Positions 29,190 to 41,840 of a stretch of 64,000 bases of DNA are shown here, piece after piece. Position 1 is the stretch's first letter; every line of letters begins with the position of its first letter. The position numbers and the translations under genes were made by a program. The stretch lies in contig NOWV01000073.1 in the NCBI GenBank assembly GCA_003344405.1, positions 124,001 through 188,000 on the forward strand. The letters run 5' to 3'. This DNA is from Trichoplax sp. H2 (lineage: Eukaryota > Placozoa > Uniplacotomia > Trichoplacea). Below the pieces are notes generated by a model, which saw only the letters and a list, made by a program, of their open reading frames with translations, had not been told where the DNA came from and made no database searches.

Positions 29190-29625
29190 TAGATCGCTTG
29201 GTCTTTTACATTAGCTGGAAATATATTCAAAACATTATTTTCAATCTGTTGCGTGGATACCGAAACGAAGAGCACATCATTAATAAATTTTTGTTTGGAC
29301 TATCGATTATAAAATCGTTTGGCCTTCTGTATTCGCTGGAAATACAGTATATCCAAAACATTATTTTTAATCTGTTGCATGGATACCAAAACGAAGAGTA
29401 CAGCATTAATAATATGTCATTTAGACTATTGATTATTAAATCGTTTGATCTTCTGCATTCGCTGGAAATATATCCAAAACATTATTTTTAATCTGTTGCA
29501 TGGATACCGAAACGAAGAGCATAGCATTAATAAATTATTGTTTAGACTATTGATTATTAAATCGTTTGATCTTCTGCATTAGCTTCAAATATATCCGAAA
29601 TGTTATTTTCAATCTGCTGCATGAT
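29190..29625. repeat. 121-126 bp tandem repeat, about 3.5 copies
   Basis: A block containing ATCTGTTGCATGGATACC, an ACGAAGAG word, CATTAATAA, TTAGACTATTGATTAT and a CTTCTGCATTCGCTGGAAAT-like segment recurs. Anchors (CTGTTGC/CTGCTGC) are at 29246, 29372, 29493 and 29614. The copies differ by scattered substitutions and small indels. The plus-strand frame across it is a by-product of the repeat. Confidence 0.88.
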
Positions 29626-29929
29626 TCCTACGCCAGATTAACATTGTAGGTATGGATTGGATTCCATAATCTAATGCAGTCTCTCTTTATTGAACAATTT
29701 CTTCTGTGGGGAAACAAGCATTGCGAGGATATTTTATCTCGTATACATCATTCTTGGTCAACTTTCGTAGCATCTGGTTCGTTTCCCCTTCATTACGATT
29801 GCTTTTTAAATTAGCTTTAATGTTGAATATGCGTTGATATTGATATTGATATTAACTTTTACTGATAATTATAATTCTAGATTCATGCTAGGAATGGCCT
29901 ACCAAGAGTGTTGATCATTTAATGTAAGT

Positions 29930-30826
29930 TTATATAATAAAATTTAACGCTTGCCTCTCAACAGGACTTAGCTGATAATGCCATAAATCAATTAACAAAA
30001 TAACACGATCTTGATCGTTGCTATCATGCTGTACACTGTGAAGATAGGAATCATCAAAGAGTAGGCATTGGCCATCAACCCATTGACGAGTTTCATTGCC
30101 AACCTTTAAGCTACATTGAGATGGTGTATGAAGGGTCAAATGACAACGTATCCTATAATTGCATGGACCATAATGAGGTGCAATCTTTGTTGATGGTATA
30201 ATTTTAGAAAAGCAAGCATTACCAAAGACATTGCCACGCATAAAATGACGCAATTGATGATCTATTAGTTGAGTTGTTTGTGGGCAGATTTGACAGTTTT
30301 CAACGACTTTATGGCCTTGATTATACAAGTAAAATAACGTCCAACTGCCTTCCTTTTCTTGATTATGACACCAGCCCTTTGAAAACGTTTGAGCTGCATA
30401 ATAATCATCACGTATTAAGTAGAGATTTTCTTGTAATATCTGTATATCTTGCATTAATGGGTGATTAGTAGCTAATGTGTACCAAGGTTGGGTTAAGATG
30501 TAAGGCAAATAAAGTGATGTAGGACATTGCAATGTACAAGGTGATGCATTTTTTACCGTGATTCCATCGTTCTTAACGATATTATCTAGTACTTGATACA
30601 AGTTTGTTAAATGTTCTTGGCTATTAGTCAATTTTATGAACTGTTGCAATTTTAGATGTAGTAATTGGTAATCTATTGCACCACAACGCATGCAGTTCGG
30701 TGATGAACAACCCGTTTTGGAGTGAGGGTTGTAAGGCTTCTTGTCAAGCCATCTACTCTTCAATGTAAATAACAGGACAGGAGAGATTACAGCAATTAAA
30801 GCGATGACTAACCATTCCATAGCCAA
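29930..30826 (-). CDS. ASPHD2: ASPHD1/2-like aspartate beta-hydroxylase-domain protein, intronless
   Basis: Predicted Fe(II)/2-oxoglutarate-dependent oxygenase of the aspartyl/asparaginyl hydroxylase family; the substrate is unknown. It has 298 residues. A membrane segment at about 4-21 makes it a likely type II membrane protein. A Cys cluster (C40, C45, C48) matches one in vertebrate ASPHD2. The catalytic domain covers about 105-295. GNVFGNACFS is followed by HYGPCNYRIRCH with Fe ligand His218, then FDDSYLHS with the second ligand His263, and RVILLIDLWH with Arg274 for 2-oxoglutarate. As in the whole family, the usual acidic third iron ligand is missing. The C-terminal ERQALNFI matches the vertebrate end. 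The single exon contrasts with its intron-rich neighbours. A plus-strand frame inside it (30274-30468) is a shadow. Confidence 0.94.
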   Translation of the reverse strand: MAMEWLVIALIAVISPVLLFTLKSRWLDKKPYNPHSKTGCSSPNCMRCGAIDYQLLHLKLQQFIKLTNSQEHLTNLYQVLDNIVKNDGITVKNASPCTLQCPTSLYLPYILTQPWYTLATNHPLMQDIQILQENLYLIRDDYYAAQTFSKGWCHNQEKEGSWTLFYLYNQGHKVVENCQICPQTTQLIDHQLRHFMRGNVFGNACFSKIIPSTKIAPHYGPCNYRIRCHLTLHTPSQCSLKVGNETRQWVDGQCLLFDDSYLHSVQHDSNDQDRVILLIDLWHYQLSPVERQALNFII

Positions 30827-33170
30827 TGATTAGCCTCGTATGATTTAGTATTTATATTATTAAATGGATAACGGTGTAAATTTCTCTCTAAACTATCCAA
30901 GTTTGATCGTTAACCTACGAGTGTAATCCAGTGTCGCCTAAATAATATGTTAATTTGTCTAGACCTTGGCTTTCTTGTTAAACTTCCCTTACTTACCGTA
31001 TATAAATCAGTTCTTCCGCCAGAAGCTATCAGCATCTAAGTGTATCTATAGTGATAATAGCAAATCATTCCATCTAATCTACAATCGTGGACTATTTTAC
31101 AATATGCAGAGACTTGGATATTGACCAAAGTTGTTGATTGCTCAATGAATTAGTTGTTGCAGCAGAGAAACGGTTGCCATAGTGCTGGTCTTCATTCCAG
31201 ACAATAAATGTACCCGAGTTGCCTTCTATCGACTAATAGGAAACTCATTGAAGTTAGTAGTTAAATCCATTTCGAATACTCACTAAGTAGAGTCTCAGTT
31301 CATAGGTAAAACACTAGGAACGACTGGACTAAAAGAGAAATGGAGATTTCCTGTTCTAAATTGCTGGAAAGACGATATGAAGGACTCCCTGGTACAGTAT
31401 ACAAGTTTATAGGCTTTAGTGAGGATTTCTAACCGCGTATGGTTCCTGGCTGAAGATGTGATACAGTACACAAGAATAGGTCTCTAAATATACCGTATTG
31501 TATGGAACTGAAAGTGCAAATGCAGCACTAATCCTGAATTGCTTGTACTAACGCACTGAGCAATGGATTTCCGATCTCGGTTTTTAAGACAGCATATTAA
31601 GATATTAAGTGGATTACCTCTAAAAGGTCCTTGATACAACCATTACACAGGTAGTTATTAGTTCTATTTTAGACGAGCTTGCAAATACCCTTTAGCTTAC
31701 AGGATCTCATTTATAGCCTATTACCTTCTTCCACTAAGCAAATTTTACTCAGTCTAGCACTTTAATTCGACAACGATGCATTTCGCCCAAATGCTATTAT
31801 GCTGGCACAACTGTCATCGCAAATCCCTGGAATGTTCGCGTGTATATTATCCTTTTACGCATATTAGGACATAGTGAAGATAGTCTGAACTACATAGCTA
31901 GTATTACAATTTGACAACGATACGTTTGCTACCGACTGAGACTCCATTACCTTATGCTTGCATAGCAGTGATCGTAGATCCCTCGAATACATGCATACAT
32001 GTTGTTCATCTTACGCATATTAGGACATAATCAAGATCAGAGACCCTAATGAAGGTAGTTCGGACTACATCGCTGTACACGCAACTTACCCTATAATATT
32101 GTATTGATTCTAATTCTTTTTTAGGGAACAGAAAACATCAATTTGCTTAATTAACATTCACATATTCTCGTGCGATAGCTGCATACAACCATTATTACAT
32201 TTTTATTTTTGCTAACAGGAAATTATCGGAAAACAATATCTGTTTAAAGAAATTTACAGAAACTTTCGATGGCTCTACCAATGAGTATTTTGATACAGTT
32301 GTCAAGTTCTTTATACTTTAGTCAGTAGTCTATACATATCAATGGATATGGTTATAAAATTATTACATGTATTCATAGTCTCGCTTGACTAATCATAAAT
32401 ACATAAGTATAATTAATCAACGTATTCATTATGAGTTGGGTATCAGATGAACACTTCAAGGGTAAATAATTTAATGATGAACAATTATCGATTATAATGA
32501 AATTTTGACTCCAGTATGAGTCATGAGATAAGCCCAACAATGAAAAAGATAATCATACATCTAAAATTTTATCAATACAGCTGCCCAAATTTAAAATGAT
32601 AACGACAACACCAGATTAATCCTGTTCTTATACAGCTCTGCCTTAGCTAATACAAATAGAATATGTATGGGCAATTTAAGTTAGTTTAATCGAAGACGCA
32701 ATTATAATACAACGTTACATCATTTACGATAAGATATTAATCAATAGACGCTATTTCTAGATCTTATGAGATCAGTTCCTCAACTGTTGAGGAAAACTTG
32801 AAATGGCTATCGTTTTCTGAGAACGATAATTACCAATATTGTTACCGCATTATGTTAATACGACGAGTCTGTAAACACACATTTATATCATTAGATCGCT
32901 TAGGAATGGATAGAATAAAGCAAGCTACGAGAATAAAATGTGAAATGTTTTGAAGACACCCTATGTACTATAACGATAGCAAACAGAAATTATTCTAAGA
33001 TTGATAAATCGAATATTGGAAATACTATATAACTAAAAATCTAACTTTGATAAAGTCCAGCAATTCAATTAGGACATATGATACTACCTTTCGATTACGT
33101 AAATTAATCAAACATAATGTACATTTGAATTACGATAAGTATTCATAATAACGCTTTTCGTCTTACCTAT
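30827..33170. other. Intergenic space between GIT and ASPHD
   Basis: About 2.3 kb with the ASPHD promoter on the left and the GIT 3' end on the right. I see no exon. A degenerate X-box-like half site (GTTGCCATAGTGCT, 31173-31186) sits about 350 bp upstream of ASPHD, but it breaks the right half of the consensus. A pair of related segments near 31740-31880 and 31900-32040 share an ATTAGGACATA word and adjacent wording, suggesting an old local duplication. Confidence 0.45.
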
Positions 33171-36100
33171 TTACTGTACGTTATTTGGTAGTTCAGGTGA
33201 GTTACAGATATGCACAATTTCCAATGCTGATTGATCTAAACCTCGAGAATAGCGCATTATACATTGAATATTCTTAGGATCAAGAGCTTGATCGCCTGGC
33301 TCTTTGCAAAAATTAATTAATTCTTCCGCATTTGATTTTAGAAAAACGCACTTTGTTCGAATGAAGGCGTCCAAAATACAGTTACTCTAATAAATTAAAA
33401 AATAATCATTTGCATCACCAACTATTCTTAAAAATTACCTCGTATCAATGTGATTATAACTTTCAATATCTTTGTAACTAAGATGACAAATGACCTGATC
33501 AACGCAGGATACAAAATTCGTACAGGCCCTCAGTATGGCTACTCCTGATGGCCAAAAGCTACAGAAATCAATTCCGTAACGAAGAGAATAAGTAAAATAT
33601 TACGTTTAGTAAACGCCTGTGCGAACCGTATATACTCTGTTCATAATAGTGCCTTCATCTAATGTGTTTGTCAGTCAAATCAACTTTTTTACGCAGTTTT
33701 TTAAGTTAGTCTAGTAATTACATACTTTGAAACCTCCTTATTTGCTACAGAGAGATTTAACGCATTTATCAGTTCCTGCAGTTTATTGTAGCAAAGGAAC
33801 AATTGCTGCTCAAAAGTATTTTTGTTCTCGTCTACAATACTGCCTTGTTGATAGTTGTTGCCATTTGCTAATGATGAATATTCTGAGAAATTTTCATTAG
33901 CGGAAGCGTCCGTTGCAATCCTTTCTCCCTGTAAATTGCCAAAGTTAGCGCCATTTTCTTCAAACAAAAGAGATTCCGTTCTGCCGTTCGACATAGTTTC
34001 ATCATAGCCAGGAGGACCAAACCTTGCAGTTAATTGATCTGTCGTTCCTGCGGATCTTAATTTCTGAATTGTAGTATTCACACAATTATTTAACCGACAT
34101 TTCATTGAAGATGGAAAATAACAAATCGTATTGTTAATACTTTACTATTTGGTCAAAAACGATAACTATTCAGTTAAAACTACTTACTACATCATTACTT
34201 AAACCATCTGGTATGGACATTTGATTTTCTGGTAACGAGCCATTCAATGAAAGTTCTTGGACTGATCGACATCCATTCATATTTATACCCATAGGAACAT
34301 TCTATACCAAAGTGAAATTAGTGTTAATACAACGCTCCAGTCACAAGCACAGTAATCAAAGTAAATGGAGCTCCTATCACTCAAAGACTATCTTCTGACG
34401 TCAATGCATCAGTTATTTTGCAAACCGAAGGAAATACGATACATCTTTCAGTAATACTATTTACAGTTAATAGCAGTGTCTGTAACAAGTTGTATTCGTA
34501 CCTGGTGCAGATGGCTAGTGCTATTCACTCTACCCATGCCATAACCATTAGTAGGAAGATAATTGTTGGGCTGCGAACTATTTCTGTAACTACCTGATAA
34601 TTGTTGATTTTGCAGCGGTACCATGGTATTGCCGTAATTGGTACATTGATTTATAAATCCTGTAGAACCATAGCTATTACTATATGGATTCATTCCATAT
34701 GTTTGGTTCCTTTCTTTGTCATCAACCCGTTGCTTTAGATCATTAACCTACAAGAATCGCAAATCATGTCAGTAAAAAGCTGATTAGGTAATGAGCTCGA
34801 AACTAGATTTGTCACAGCAGTTGTATGCCAATGACCTCTTTGCGTATATCCTGTAATGAGCTCCATATGTTTGAAATATATTCTAAAATTTGTTGATAAT
34901 TTTGTTCTTGTGTTTTAACTTTTCTTTCGCTTGGCAGTGCAGCTATATTAGATATCCTTCGTAGTTCATCCTGCATCATAAATTATAATGCGTAAATATT
35001 GCTTCTAGAGCCGGTTTGATACAATACAATAAAGAGGACATAATATATATTGCATCATCTTATCATATTACATTGTTAGCTAAATATGCACAATAATATA
35101 GCAATTTAATGAATAACTTACATTTCCCATAGCTAACTTCTGCATCATAGTTATCTCCTCGCTGTTCTAATGATATCAAGAGGATTAAATTTCAAGACGC
35201 AAATAATTTACGAAAGCACCATTATATTCGGATTGCAAAGCTAAAATTGACATTTCAATAAAGAGTGAGTTTACTTTATATTAAGTACTAACATTAGCCT
35301 CCATTATAGCATCTCTATTTATGCTATTATTTTCAGTGGAGATCTTCTTCGAGTGGGGCATACCACTAATATCATCAACGGTTTCTACTATAGGAAAATT
35401 AAGTATTCTTACGATAAGCAAAATAGCATATTATGCATATTTATTGCGTTAACGACCTATACAATGGGCTAAAGGGTAAAATTTCGCTTATCTCATAACA
35501 TTTTTGCTTTAAATTGATGATAGCAGCGATAGTAAGTTCTATAATTTTTACCAAACTGCGATTCCTTCCATTTAGTGAATGGTTCTTTGCCTTCTTGGCG
35601 ACGATAAGTTTCATACCATATATCATACAGTAAGGTGGTGAATTCCACACCAGTTACAAGGCCTAGTTTTTGTCTTGTCTGTTTAAATTAAACGAAATTT
35701 GAGAATAATTACGAATAGTAATTAGTTACACTTATGGGCTCGTAAATTTTAATATGCAGAGCAATACTATGTGCAGAAAATTACGCTTTCTTGATTGGAA
35801 TTTTTAAACAAGGGGAATATATCAATGCTACACAAAAATTGCGTTTCAGATAAATCCTGATATGAATAGAAGCTAGTCACTACATAAATAATTTTTAATT
35901 CGTCAATCATTTAAAACATAGTGTACCTGATTTCTGGTCATAGATAAATCGGTGTTGTTTGGTAAGAAGCCTACCGGTAAACTTTTCAATTTGTAGTCTT
36001 TAGGCGCAGCTAATTTACAATACAAAATTATGGTATTCATTGCTCATAAATATCATTAGATACAATCGCATGCAGTTTATAAGTAAACTATAAATTACAT

Positions 36101-39100
36101 AAACCGCATTTAATTATATGTATATTTTCCAGTAGAATATGGGCGAAAAGGACATCAAATTTTTACCCATTTCGGCATCACGTCTTTCTAATTCATCATA
36201 TATATCAGCAACTAAATTTTCAAACTGACGATTAGAAAGCTAAAGTTATAAAAGATAACGAGAAAAGCAAATATATTAGAGTTCAAAATCAAAGGCTGAC
36301 GAGATAGTACACATAGCTCAAAATAAACAAATCTTTTCGAAATGAACGTCAATAGTAAATTTTCAATGTATATATAACTATATCTTTAGCATACTTTACT
36401 AAATAACTTTCGTATATCCTTAAGATGTTCCGCCCGTTGTATATTAACACTAGTTATTAAAATAAAAATTAACCTTAGCTGGTAAAATAGAAATAGAAAG
36501 GAAGTAAATATTGAAATTACTTTGCAGGCAATTCCGGCACAGGAAAGACTTTACGAATTTTGTGATCTATCATATGATAATTATCAATTAAGAATTAATT
36601 CAAAGAAAGCATCATCTAGTGATCTATGCAGACACCATATACCCAAATCTAATATATATATAGACATGTGATTGCATGACAAGCATCAATGTCAGATACA
36701 TAGCAGCTGTACTATATACAGCAATTATATATAAATATATATTATTTACCGGGCTTTTTTCCAGATACAAAATGAATTATTTTTGATATAACCTCGTACT
36801 GAACTTCAACGATACGCTCAGCAATTTTATCATGTTTGTTATTCCTAGAATCAAAACTGGCTATTAGTAGGCATAGATACGCGTAGATTCTGGCAAGATT
36901 TTATCATAAACTAGATGCTAACCTATGACACCTTTTCGAAATGATTACGCTACAATTGACATGCGCCGATTACCCAACAAGGCACGGCATATTTAATAGC
37001 ATACCACTATATGAATAGATTACTGAAAAGCGATAGTATTGTACATATGATGTACGGCATTGTACAATTTAATTTAAATGATGTACAGTAGTACAAGGTT
37101 ACACACGATTAATATTTACCACGCATAATCTGCTGGTGTCCTGCCATCACAGTCTTTAGCATTTGGATTAGCACCGTAAATTAATAGCAATTCTGCTAGC
37201 AATGGAAACCCAGAAGCAGCTGCTTCATGTAAGATAGTAACGTCATTCTCCTATTTTATGGAAGTCCATCATAACTTAGCGAAACGTTATGCGATAATTT
37301 TGTATTGCATACAGCTGTATGACTACATCAGTCAAGTTGGCATTAAAATAATCTCAACATGTACAATTATACAATACAACCATAGGACAGTTTTGTTCAA
37401 CAATACATGCAAATAGTAGCACGCAAAAGCGATTAGCAACCTTAATTGAAAATAGTATAGCTGCGACTATTCGATTAGAAGAAAGCATTTCCTTAAAATA
37501 AGCCTATAACAATATCTAGTTTCGTAACAAATTTCAACATAAATACAGTATACTAACATCATCAATGATGAAATCAGGATCGGCTCCTAAGGAAAGATAC
37601 TTTAAAGCTACTTCGAGATGTTGCTGGCAAACAGCAAGGTGTAGTTGCTATACATAGTTGACGTAAAAAGTTAGGTCATAGTTAGAAAGAACAAATCTTA
37701 ATTACATCATTATGTAATTATTGAAGCTAATAAAAATAAGTTGACATCACATTAATCTTTAGTCGAAAATACGCGTATAACTATGAAATCTCAGAAAAAA
37801 TCACCTTATTTAATTCTGTAGGCTGTAAGTCATCACGACTTGCGTACTTGTTCGAAAAAGCTAACTCTTTATACTTCGCTTTAATAAATTTCTCTTTATC
37901 TTTGCTATACAGATTTAAAACACATATACATTGAGAATCATTTTATCGGTCAAAATATACTTTACTTAGTCTATTATATCGCGTAATGATAATATGTTTA
38001 TTTCTAAAATCTTACACGTAAGCATTCAGTAGAGACTGCTATCTACTACATATAACGTACAACACTATGCATTTTACTCTTACAGAGAATCGGTGTCAGT
38101 AGGCTTTTTGATCGGATTTTTTATATTCGTAAATTCAGCCAAGCTATGCTCCCATAACTTATTAGAACCCAAATCGTGTAACGTGCGCAGCATCTAAGAA
38201 GTAAAATTATTCTATTTAGAATACGTATCACGTAAAGATGAAGATAGATACGCTAGTAAAGATCGCCCCTTCCTTTACAATCAGATTTGGAAAGCAATAT
38301 TTGAAAGAGGTTAATTATAACAGCTTCGTCAATACGTTTATAATACCTGTAATTGATTGGAAGGCCAGTTATTACCATCTAAGCAACGAATATAAGAAAT
38401 GTGTTTGCCTAAGCTGCGGTGAATACTGCTGCATTCATCACATAGAAAGACAGCACGATTTATTGAGGCCCACATTCCATCTTATGAATAAAATGCAAAG
38501 TAAAAAATTAACCAAATGTTATAATTGTCCTAAAATCGCTAATACTCGTATACAGAGAAATACAATGCATTCTGCCTTTGATTTTTTTTTTTTATATTTT
38601 ATTAATGAATTAATTATTATACGTGTTTGAACAGCATAATGTAAAAGTATACGAGTTGATCGCCCTTCAAGTAGATGAAGTACAGTAAAAATCCGACAAA
38701 GATTGCTTTTTTTGATAACAATATAATCAGCTACTTCAAACTGGTCATGTTTATTGGCATTCTTTGACGAAGGCCGTAAAATATTGTTTATCGCTAGCCT
38801 AAAAGAATTAGGCTTGCTTGAGTACCGAAAATCACGCCAAGGAAAAATAAATTTTAAAGCTTTTTCATTTGTAGATATGCTCGGATGATTATCGTTATTG
38901 TCTACAAAATTGATTTGGTATTTCATGGACGTTTATTGACTAAAATTATTCATACTGGTATATCGGTTTTATTTGTTTTTTTATTTTAATCTGTTAACGA
39001 TCAGAGCAACAATACTGATGGATGCTTGAAGAACAAGAAATCAGTAAGTTATGAAATTTGTTATTGTTCTTTTTTTGTATCTCTCAACGGAACATCTTGG

Positions 39101-40608
39101 GATAGGTAATGAAAAATATTGGATAACATACTGCAACGTTCATTGTAATCAGTTTGATATGTTGTAAGCATGTCTCGGTTTTCATTTCAGTTAATCTACC
39201 GGCGGACAGTATCATAGTAATTCAAGTATCCCTATATAGTTGTTGCCCTTAATTGAATTAGAATTCGTAGCCAATAAACATGTATCAAAGTGTATATATA
39301 TTTACATATTGACAAGCTGACCCAAATTGAACGTCATAGATCAATAAACATGTTGAGGATACCGTTATTACACTACAAAAACTAAGAATGATCACAAGAC
39401 ACAACTATTCAAGATCTATTTACACGATTTGAAACTATTCATATGAAGAATAGTAGCATATACTGTACTCTAATTTCAACCTATGAAAGAAAAGATGCTC
39501 AAGTTCTCCATGTACAGTAGTGTGCCAACTTTATGTTACGTTTTTATGATATTGATCATGTTGATGGAGATTGGAAATTATTTTACTGTTGTACGTCAAC
39601 GGGCTTCAATCTTGGTTCTACTGTACGTACAGTAGAAGAGTCTATCCTCAATATTGAACTAATTAATGTCAGTTTGCTGTCTAGAGAATCGATTTTAGAC
39701 ATGGACCGTATCAACAGAGCAATTTACAACGTTTAATAGCCAAGGAAGAAGAAATACTGTCCTTGAAGGACAAAAGAACACTACTGTACGCAGTAGGATA
39801 ATGCAATGATTTGCGTCCCGACCACAGTTAAAAAGCGACAACTTAACGACCTAACTAGTCAGGAATAATTTTACGCATCGATAAGCACTGAGACCGTCTT
39901 GCAAACTAATGGATATCCTGTAGTGTACTGCATAGCTTACAAATGACATTTTTCATCATTTGCTTCATTTAATTAAAATAATCAAAGGAATGAATTGAGT
40001 CATTAAATGCATGATGAGTTCAATTACGTCCAATCAAGAATAATATATGGTTATCATCATCATCACGCCATCAATCATTCAATGTTTTAAAGTACCAATG
40101 GTGTACAGTAGTCTCTTGATTGATAAGATGAAGTAAAAAGAATAACCTACAAGCTACAGCTAAATCATGATGACCTTGGTCCACTATGATTAGAATTGCG
40201 CGTATATTGGACTTGATTGCATGTATCTTCTATTCATGCTAGTACCAGTTTATAGTTGCATGGAGAAAGTGAATGACCGATTTCTATCGATTATTATCAT
40301 TCTTCAGTGAATGCCCATTTACTATTTATTGCAGTGGCAATAGCCCACTGAATGATTGTACTGGAACTGATGTGGAGACAACAACAATACTCTCCCAAAT
40401 ATCATGTAATCTTTTTACATGGTAGGGTATCATTTAAGATGGATTAAATTAAGGTTGGTTGAGAGAGGGGGGGGGGGGAAATAAGTAAACCGCAAAGGAC
40501 AATCGACATCATTGATTGGACAAATAATATAATCATTACTTAGTACTTACACGGTGCGCCACAGTCATCGCAATCGGCACTGGAAGGGTAGGGAGTTTTC
40601 TTAGCCAT
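33171..40608 (-). CDS. GIT1: GIT-family ArfGAP (GIT1/GIT2 homologue), 20 exons
   Basis: Scaffold and Arf GTPase-activating protein that links PIX and paxillin to Arf6/Rac signalling at adhesions and endosomes. Exons, 5' to 3': 40608-40551, 38480-38347, 38193-38084, 37904-37805, 37647-37558, 37250-37120, 36844-36750, 36566-36521, 36449-36395, 36239-36167, 36009-35927, 35678-35552, 35387-35293, 35166-35122, 34970-34836, 34747-34502, 34301-34188, 34066-33726, 33558-33439, 33384-33171. Every junction is in phase, giving about 803 residues (human GIT1 761). The ArfGAP zinc finger is complete (C13, C16, C33, C36; spacing CX2CX16CX2C) with arginine finger R41 in IHRSLGKH. Ankyrin repeats begin near 135. 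Two Spa2-homology repeats follow (SNRQFENLVADIYDE near 275 and EFTTLLYDIWYE near 338). Then come a coiled coil, a Ser/Asn/Gln-rich linker and a C-terminal focal-adhesion-targeting-like bundle that ends in SPELPNNVQ. Confidence 0.95.
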
Positions 40609-41155
40609 GTTTTTGAAGCAATCTTTGCAAAATGTTTGTTGTTGTTGTTGTTTTCAACGACGTCGGCACAGAACGAAACGTCTCCTCTACACAATATCTA
40701 GGCTTACATACAGCAGCAGTCTGAAGGAGGAGGTCGAGGAATGGATGAAGGAGAAAATATGTTGAGAATGTGCAAAAATGCCTGTAGTCTGATGATGACC
40801 AGCCAATAAATCAATACAATGCGTTGGTGGAGATAACTTTAGCGTTACAGCGATAGTGATATAACATAGTCTGCTTGCACTTTGCCAATCAATCTATGTA
40901 CAAAAAGGTAGAACAACAATCAAACATTGACGAACCTTAGCCAAACTGTTTGTACTCTAAAATTGTACCCTGACGAGACAAGAGCAAGTAAATCTGTTGA
41001 CAAGAGGTCTATCGTCGTCAAGTTATCCAATTTTTGATGTTTCCTACTACGTCCAATTCTAGTCCATGTTATTGACTTTATCATCGTCGGTAACACTCCT
41101 GTACGTCTGCTTTTCTTAAAACTACTTGTATCATTGAAAGTGACATAAAGATTAA

Positions 41156-41175
41156 AAAGTCTTGTACAAGACTTT
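41156..41175. repeat. Perfect 20 bp palindrome
   Basis: AAAGTCTTGTACAAGACTTT equals its own reverse complement with no spacer and is centred on GTAC. Confidence 0.85.
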
Positions 41176-41373
41176 GATTCTACTAGTCAGTTAGTAAAGA
41201 AGAAGGAAATGCCACTACTACCGACAGGAATAACTTGGTTCCTTGGCAGTCGTAACAACTTGATTGTTATCCTTTTGATTGCTCTGCTTGTATACTATTA
41301 TGTTGTCCTACATGCATTTTATCAGTCCATCAAACTACTACATCCGTTCCATGATAGAGTAGAAAAGTAATTT

Positions 41374-41407
41374 TTGCCTTTTTTCATGTTAATATGAAAA
41401 AAGGCAA
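41374..41407. repeat. Perfect inverted repeat, 14 bp arms, 6 bp loop
   Basis: TTGCCTTTTTTCAT and ATGAAAAAAGGCAA are exact reverse complements around the loop GTTAAT. The stem is too short for a typical microRNA precursor. It could be a cruciform or a remnant of a small inverted-repeat element. Confidence 0.85.
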
Positions 41408-41840
41408 GGGAAAAACATTGGAAATATCCCATAAAATCCACTCCAGCTCAAGTCAATAGAGTTAATCTCAGCGGTATTCCACATTATTAATTATTCAACA
41501 TGATCTAGTTGAACGTTATCGCGCTGGTGACGACGTTTCGTGATCCCTTCTGCGTGTTATTGCATATCGCATGTGGATTAAAAATAAATAAATAGAGCCT
41601 CCAATGGATTGGACTACGTCAGTCAAGGCAGAATAGCTGTGCTAAACCCCCCCCCCCCAAAAAAAAAAATGTCAATACAACAGCCATCTTGATGGATTCT
41701 ACTCGCAAGTTATATCCTACCTTGGAGAAAGCAATTTGCTTTGGAGCGTCATTGAGCAGCCTATGACGTCGACGATGAGGGCTGGTCGTCAATCGACTGG
41801 TTGCGCTTTGCTTGTAGTGTATCTTTCTTCCTTAAACTGA

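Larger units (their letters stand above)
24670..29929. other. Gene-poor interval between ASPHD and CCDC92
   Basis: About 5.3 kb with no supported exon. The left end should hold the CCDC92 promoter, with an X-box-like site at 25200. The right end holds a 121-126 bp tandem repeat (29190-29625). The plus-strand frames at 28145-28348 and 29198-29491 are low-complexity; the second is made entirely by the tandem repeat. Confidence 0.5.

Noticed and set aside
29198-29491. 97-residue plus-strand frame
   Set aside because: It repeats itself because it lies on the 121-126 bp tandem repeat; not a gene.
31173-31186. X-box upstream of ASPHD
   Set aside because: Only the left half fits; the right half ends GCT instead of AAC.
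38238-38630. Plus-strand frame with CLSCGEYCC resembling a zinc finger
   Set aside because: It is the antisense of GIT exon 2, whose own codons give LCDECSSIHRSLGKH; the Cys codons are shadows of the ArfGAP finger.
41374-41407. MicroRNA precursor
   Set aside because: The stem is only 14 bp and does not extend in the flanks; kept only as an inverted repeat.
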